Source: Haliclystus octoradiatus
Taxonomy: Eukaryota; Cnidaria; Staurozoa; Stauromedusae; Haliclystidae
Direction of reading: 5' to 3'
Assembly (NCBI GenBank): GCA_916610825.1
Contig: OU744448.1
Coordinates: 34,371,993-34,435,992 of the forward strand
Length of the DNA: 64,000 nt
The notes under the pieces are model-generated. The model saw only the letters and a program-made list of their open reading frames with translations, did not search any database and had not been told where the DNA came from. The position numbers and the translations under genes are program-made. Of the stretch, positions 60,201-64,000 are shown piece by piece (positions within the stretch are counted from its first letter, which is position 1; every line of letters begins with the position of its first letter).

Positions 60201-60774
60201 GTATCTATTTGCAGTGTACCTTTTGTAGCTAAATAAAACAAGACTGGAATATATCTAAGGTAATTTTAAGTCTGCTCAAAGTAACCCACCAACGCGGGAA
60301 CCTTATTGCTAGTTACACATAAAATCAATTTGTTTTCATTTCTTAGCTGTTTACATGTATGAGAAAGAAAAAGCGATAACAAATGATAAAGATATTCCTT
60401 CGCCAACAGTTGGAGTTACATTTGAGTTATGTGCTGGTATTGTGGATACAAATGAATCGCTCGTTGATATTGCTATACGTGAAGCTAAAGAAGAAACGGG
60501 TTATGAAATACCATGTAATAATATAAAACGCATAAATCAATGGCGTGGTAATGTTGGCATCGGTGGTAATTCAATGACTATGTTTTATGCTGAAGTGACA
60601 GATGATATGCAAATGGCATCTGGTGGAGGTAATATGGATGAAGGTGAATTTATAGAATTATTTTATTTACCGGTAGAAAAGGCAAAGGATTTTGTTTTCG
60701 ATGAATCGATACCTAAGCCAGCTGGCTTGGTGGCGGCATTCATGTGGTATTTTTGGAAAAATAAACTTTTTTAA
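48187..60774 (+). CDS. NUDT14, UDP-sugar diphosphatase (Nudix hydrolase)
   Basis: Four exons with matching phases: 48187-48273, 56369-56412, 57356-57420 and 60347-60774, giving 207 residues (human protein about 222). NUDT14 cleaves UDP-glucose and similar UDP-sugars to UMP and sugar 1-phosphate, in the cytosol, with Mg2+. The Nudix box G-x5-E-x7-REAKEE-x-G-Y starts in exon 4 after VTFELCAG. Exons 2-3 give VWDYVKVHDA and SFVLVKQFRPA, which match the family's SWDFMKTHDS and VKQFRPA. The start ATG fits the family N terminus; the frame stays open upstream to 48076 but has no family support. Intron 1 (8.1 kb) holds an LTR element, foldbacks and a minisatellite. All exons are intact, so it is probably functional. 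Confidence 0.95.
48367..48528 (-). repeat. LTR (3' LTR in element orientation)
   Basis: 162 bp, TGTAGTAGGATT... to ...AACATTACA on +, matching 54371-54532 at all but about two positions. Preceded by ATAGA. Confidence 0.95.
52303..54340. mobile_element. TTAA-flanked foldback element inside the LTR element's leader
   Basis: AGTGGGAATAAACCCCCAGA at 52303 pairs with its inverse ending at 54340. Inverted arms of about 220 bp surround about 1.6 kb of non-coding filler. TTAA stands at 52299-52302 and 54341-54344. It sits between the 5' LTR and gag, 2 bp from the gag start, and must be younger than the LTR element. Ends beginning AGTG after TTAA are shared with 9450-11243 and 56643-57103. Confidence 0.9.
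54371..54532 (-). repeat. LTR (5' LTR in element orientation)
   Basis: 162 bp partner of 48367-48528, followed on + by the target duplication ATAGA at 54533-54537. Without the foldback, only about 30 bp would separate it from the gag start. Confidence 0.95.
54817..55035. mobile_element. Foldback element with ~95-bp arms
   Basis: GGTTCCCATATAGCAAATTT near 54820 pairs with the inverse CAATTTGCTATATGGGAACC near 55008-55027. Inner arms share ACATTTAATGATCTTTTTTC and its inverse. CTGCCTGCG-like words repeat in both arms. NUDT14 intron 1. Confidence 0.8.
55030..55166. mobile_element. Second small foldback adjoining the first
   Basis: TTGATAATGGATATAGTCCC near 55030 pairs with the inverse GGGGCTTTATATCCACTATATCAA near 55142-55165, and TTTTGGTTGGAAAA pairs with TTTTTCAACCAAAA. 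Its left edge abuts the preceding foldback. Confidence 0.65.
55243..55302 (-). mobile_element. LINE 3' tail, antisense
   Basis: ATCACATCATCATTTATTCA followed by GAAACCTGATTTACATAGAA and CTTTTCTTCACAA is the reverse of the 41030-41112 tail. Confidence 0.65.
55612..55685 (-). mobile_element. Body fragment of a tRNA-derived SINE
   Basis: GGCCAGACCGTCAAGACGCC, then CTTCCTGACGCCAACC, corresponds to the part next to the tRNA-like head in the SINE at 58236-58440 (GCCAGATGCC, CTTCCTGATGCCAACT). It runs straight into the 64-bp repeat array made from that head. Confidence 0.7.
55681..56320. repeat. 64-bp minisatellite built from a SINE tRNA-like head, 10 units
   Basis: CCAGGGATTGAAACCAAGAC recurs at 55681, 55745, 55809, 55873 and so on to 56257, exactly 64 bp apart. 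Units differ at one or two positions (CACTCT/CAATCT; one unit GCAGG for GCGGG). On the minus strand each unit contains an A-box-like GTTAGAGTGTTAGACC and a B-box-like GGTTTCAATCC, the same layout as the head of the 58.4-kb SINE. The array ends 48 bp before NUDT14 exon 2. Confidence 0.92.
56369..56412 (+). CDS. NUDT14 exon 2
   Basis: 44 nt between TTGATTACAG and GC|GTAAGT, encoding NKHKRVWDYVKVHD plus two nt of Ala. Recognised by its match to the family's NG..KSWDFMKTHDS. Joins exon 3 as GC|C. Confidence 0.88.
56643..57103. mobile_element. TTAA-flanked MITE in NUDT14 intron 2
   Basis: 461 bp with perfect 35-bp inverted ends beginning AGTGTATATCCCGGATATTG. TTAA stands at 56639-56642 and 57104-57107. 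No coding capacity. Confidence 0.93.
57117..57200. mobile_element. Eroded hAT MITE end
   Basis: AGTCCAACAAAACCTGCCAA, then AATTGCTAGCCAAATTC and TAAAGAAAATTT, parallels the left end of 42155-42867 (AGGGTCCGACAAAACTTGGC, GGCTAGACGAAATTC, GAAGAAAAT). The other end is not recognisable. Confidence 0.55.
57356..57420 (+). CDS. NUDT14 exon 3
   Basis: 65 nt between TTTACATTTTAG and G|GTAATT. Encodes VAVMIFNTTRNSFVLVKQFR and Pro, then one nt of the Ala completed in exon 4. The VKQFRPA motif is diagnostic of this Nudix subfamily. Confidence 0.92.
57421..58235. other. NUDT14 intron 3, left part
   Basis: AT-rich, no feature recognised. Confidence 0.5.
58236..58440 (-). mobile_element. tRNA-derived SINE in NUDT14 intron 3
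   Basis: Minus strand from about 58436: GCCGCCTTGGTGTAGTGGCT (A box region), GGGATCAATCC (B box), then AAGTTGGCATCAGGAAGGGC and a body ending near 58236. Pol III box spacing is that of a tRNA. Same family as the 55.6-kb fragment and the 64-bp array. Confidence 0.82.
58675..59443. mobile_element. TTAA-flanked MITE in NUDT14 intron 3
   Basis: 769 bp; ends AGGGAGAATACTGACCGGGG at 58675 and the inverse finishing CCCT at 59443, 32-bp inverted ends with one mismatch, GCGCGC inside both. TTAA at 58671-58674 and 59444-59447. Confidence 0.92.
59625..59975 (+). mobile_element. LINE 3' end with TTATTATCA tail
   Basis: Translation from about 59645 reads LHGLAPLYL, then RQFLVVAPILWNSLPDDLRN and CHAITVFKAQS before a stop, the standard end of CR1/Jockey-like ORF2 (W-N-x-L-P, F-K). 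It is followed by ATAGGTGCTTTATAAATGCC and a TTATTATCATTATTATTAT tail. 5'-truncated; lies sense in NUDT14 intron 3. Confidence 0.8.
60347..60774 (+). CDS. NUDT14 exon 4 (Nudix domain)
   Basis: Follows the acceptor TTTCATTTCTTAG. Begins CT|GTT TAC, completing Ala and giving VYMYEKEK. Contains VTFELCAG, the full Nudix box with its REAKEE metal-binding glutamates, the TMFYAEVTD stretch, a GEFIEL block and a C terminus ending IPKPAGLVAAFMWYFW before the stop. About two thirds of the protein. Confidence 0.96.
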
Positions 60775-62039
60775 ATATTAATCTAATATAAAAGTTTGTA
60801 AAATTATGTCTAACTTAGCACAGAATGGAAAACTTCAAGAAATCATTGATAAGCTGTATTTTTATCACGTTTATGGAATGTTTTTTTATTGAACAGTATG
60901 CTGAAACTCAGAGGCGTGCATTGTTAAAGACAGTAAATTGTTTTTCTCCAATGCCATTTAAATAATTAATGAATTGGCGGCCAGTAGAGTATTTTAATTG
61001 CCTGAAGCTGCACATATTTTAATTATTATCTTGAAAAGGATTACCAGAATTTTTGGATGCATTTAGTATTATGCTGAGACTTACGCAACTTTCACAATCT
61101 TTTCGAATTTCATTGCCTGCCAGTCTCGTCTGGGTAATTTCAAAGTTGAACTGGATTCCACTTCATGCTGAATCAATTTGTCAGCTATCACATGAATGAA
61201 AAGTGCCGCTAAATTGATGACTGACTGACATCACCAGTATGAGCCAATCAATCAATGCGTTTCCAAACATTTGATCATATGATTCTCACTGTAAAACTAT
61301 TACCCTAATTGTCTTATATGGGAATTATGGATACCAATGAATTAATATTTTGATTAAAGTAAAATTACTTGTCACCGGATAACACGCATTGAGACCTGAT
61401 AAATTACAATGTCATGCGAAATCGAGTTTGATAATTGTTTTATTATTATTCTAAACCTTGATTAATGCCATAAATTATTCAAGAACAGCCGTGTTATGAG
61501 AAATATTACAAATTCATCACAACAACTTTGTTTAAATATGTATTCATAATTTGGAGCATTGAAGAATTTCATTCATGAGTTGTCATGTACTTTACCATGA
61601 CTTTACACAGGTATAAATAAAATCTGATGGACATAGTAAAATCCTGTGAAGTAATCTCTATACACCTAGCATTATAGTTGCAAAGACAAACCTTTTCATG
61701 AATCTCATGACTATTGAATATTTATAAAATGGAACAAATGAACCTTTTATTAAGCCCTAATATTGAAACACTGTCCTTAAAACGAAACACAAGCATTCTT
61801 CCATTTGTGATAAAAGAGCGTTACTTAGAATCATGGTTTTGACGATTCAAGCTTTTCTCACAATTGCGTGATATTCGTGATTAAGTTATAATCATCTTGA
61901 TACAATATTCATCAACATACATGGACGAGAAATGTTTGTTGCAATATGGGTTATATAAACACTTGCGTTGCTATGAGGCACTCAAAAGGCTTCAGAAAAT
62001 TACTCGCCACACTCTTGATTTTCTTGCAATGTCTAAAAT
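60775..62039. other. Intergenic between NUDT14 and the second PRDM9-like locus
   Basis: NUDT14 3' region. Holds the dispersed repeat at 61425-61565 (shared with 40480-40630). No gene recognised; no clear AATAAA just after the stop. Confidence 0.5.
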
Positions 62040-62150
62040 AGTATTTTCTACTGAATCATGCATGTAGGCCTATATAAAGGCCACCTGTCTATAATGGTCA
62101 ATTTATCTACCTCTCATGGCTGGCTGTTATATACAGGTTTCACTGTAATA
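62040..62150. mobile_element. MITE copy, CAGTGAAACCTGTATATAA family
   Basis: TATAAAGGCCACCTGTCTAT, then AATGGTCAATTTATCTACCTCTC and TATATACAGGTTTCACTGTA match the right half of 40212-40393. The left half is missing. Confidence 0.65.
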
Positions 62151-62508
62151 TCAATATGTTTCAAATTTGTTTCATTGAAGATTTTTCAGCATTATTATAA
62201 TTTTAGTTGATGAAGAAATAATGAAATTATTGTTTGCGCTTAAGAATCACAGAAGAATTATATGTAAAATAAACAATAGGAAATATAATACTACTACTTT
62301 AAAGTGGTCCTATTTACAATATAAATTATAATTGATAAGATTTACTAAATTATAATTGACAGTCATTTATGACATATTTTGTGAGAATTTGAATTACTGT
62401 TACTAATAAATGCGTTATCACATTGTTTACACACATAAGGGTTTCTCCTGTATGAGTTCCTATATGTATAGTTGAAGTGGATGAACTAGTAAAGCATTGT
62501 TCACACAC

Positions 62509-63649
<1,141 letters not shown>

Positions 63650-64000
63650 CTGTGTGAATAATAAAAGCAAAGATACTAATCATCAACTAGCCACAGAGAT
63701 GGAGTTGTCTACCATTGAATACTCAATTAGGTATTTCGAATTGACTATTGATGACCGTTGACTTGACTAGGGGAAAATATCTCAAAATTTATAATTTAGA
63801 TAATATTATTCAAAATGTAGAGTATCAATCATTGTAAAAGTTCATACATTTTAGAATGCTGTTGTGACGAGTTCAGGTGCACTTGTGCAACGTATGAGGA
63901 AAACTGCGATCCTGGGATCTAGGATCTCAGAAGTCTGAGTTGAATTAATAAAAAATCAGAAGTTTGTAAATTTCGTAAAACAATTTTATTAGGATTTTTT
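63650..64000. other. Start of the upstream intron of the second PRDM9-like locus
   Basis: No exon recognised before the window ends. Confidence 0.4.

Noticed and set aside
60355-60774. A stand-alone 139-residue Nudix gene starting at the ATG at 60355
   Set aside because: The match to NUDT14 continues upstream (VYMYEK) through an acceptor at 60346 into phase-matched exons.

Overview
The window is AT-rich nuclear DNA from an animal. It has split genes with GT-AG introns, C2H2 zinc-finger genes with TGEKPY linkers, CR1/L2-type LINEs, tRNA-derived SINEs, many short inverted-repeat transposons and LTR retroelements. The mix suggests a marine invertebrate, possibly a non-vertebrate deuterostome such as a tunicate, but the species cannot be fixed from sequence alone. 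There are no bacterial-style operons and no CRISPR array.

Host genes are few. (1) A C2H2 zinc-finger gene on + at 18.57-20.10 kb has its whole 16-finger block tandemly repeated out of frame up to 21.44 kb, followed by decayed fingers. (2) A PRDM9-like gene on - spans 38.56-47.51 kb, assembled here from five exons with matching splice phases: a possible short first exon, an SSXRD-like exon, two exons carrying zinc knuckle and SET domain, and one large exon with the post-SET finger and 15 C2H2 fingers. (3) NUDT14 (UDP-sugar diphosphatase, Nudix family) on +, four exons from 48.19 to 60.77 kb, lies head to head with the PRDM9-like gene about 0.67 kb away. (4) A second PRDM9-like finger exon on - at 62.51-63.65 kb is broken; its SET exons would lie beyond the right edge. 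A Nudix housekeeping gene is thus bracketed by two PRDM9-type loci, one apparently open and one decayed.

The rest is mostly mobile DNA. From left to right: a 146-bp satellite (1.98-3.67 kb); inverted-repeat elements at 5.7, 6.9, 8.5, 8.75 and 9.45 kb; a hAT MITE at 11.4 kb; a nested set at 13.4-16.9 kb; LINE pieces at 12.2, 21.9, 26.4 and 59.6 kb; a Harbinger-like MITE at 25 kb; a SINE at 28.8 kb; a whole-looking Ty3/Gypsy-type LTR element at 29.34-33.99 kb; a DIRS-like remnant at 36.5 kb; and, inside NUDT14 intron 1, a second LTR element (48.37-54.53 kb) that itself carries a TTAA-flanked foldback element. The same intron holds a 64-bp minisatellite made from the tRNA-like head of a SINE.

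Several insertions are resolved to the base by target-site duplications: 5 bp for both LTR elements, 8 bp for three hAT-type elements, TTAA for four separate inverted-repeat elements, and TTA for the Harbinger-like one.
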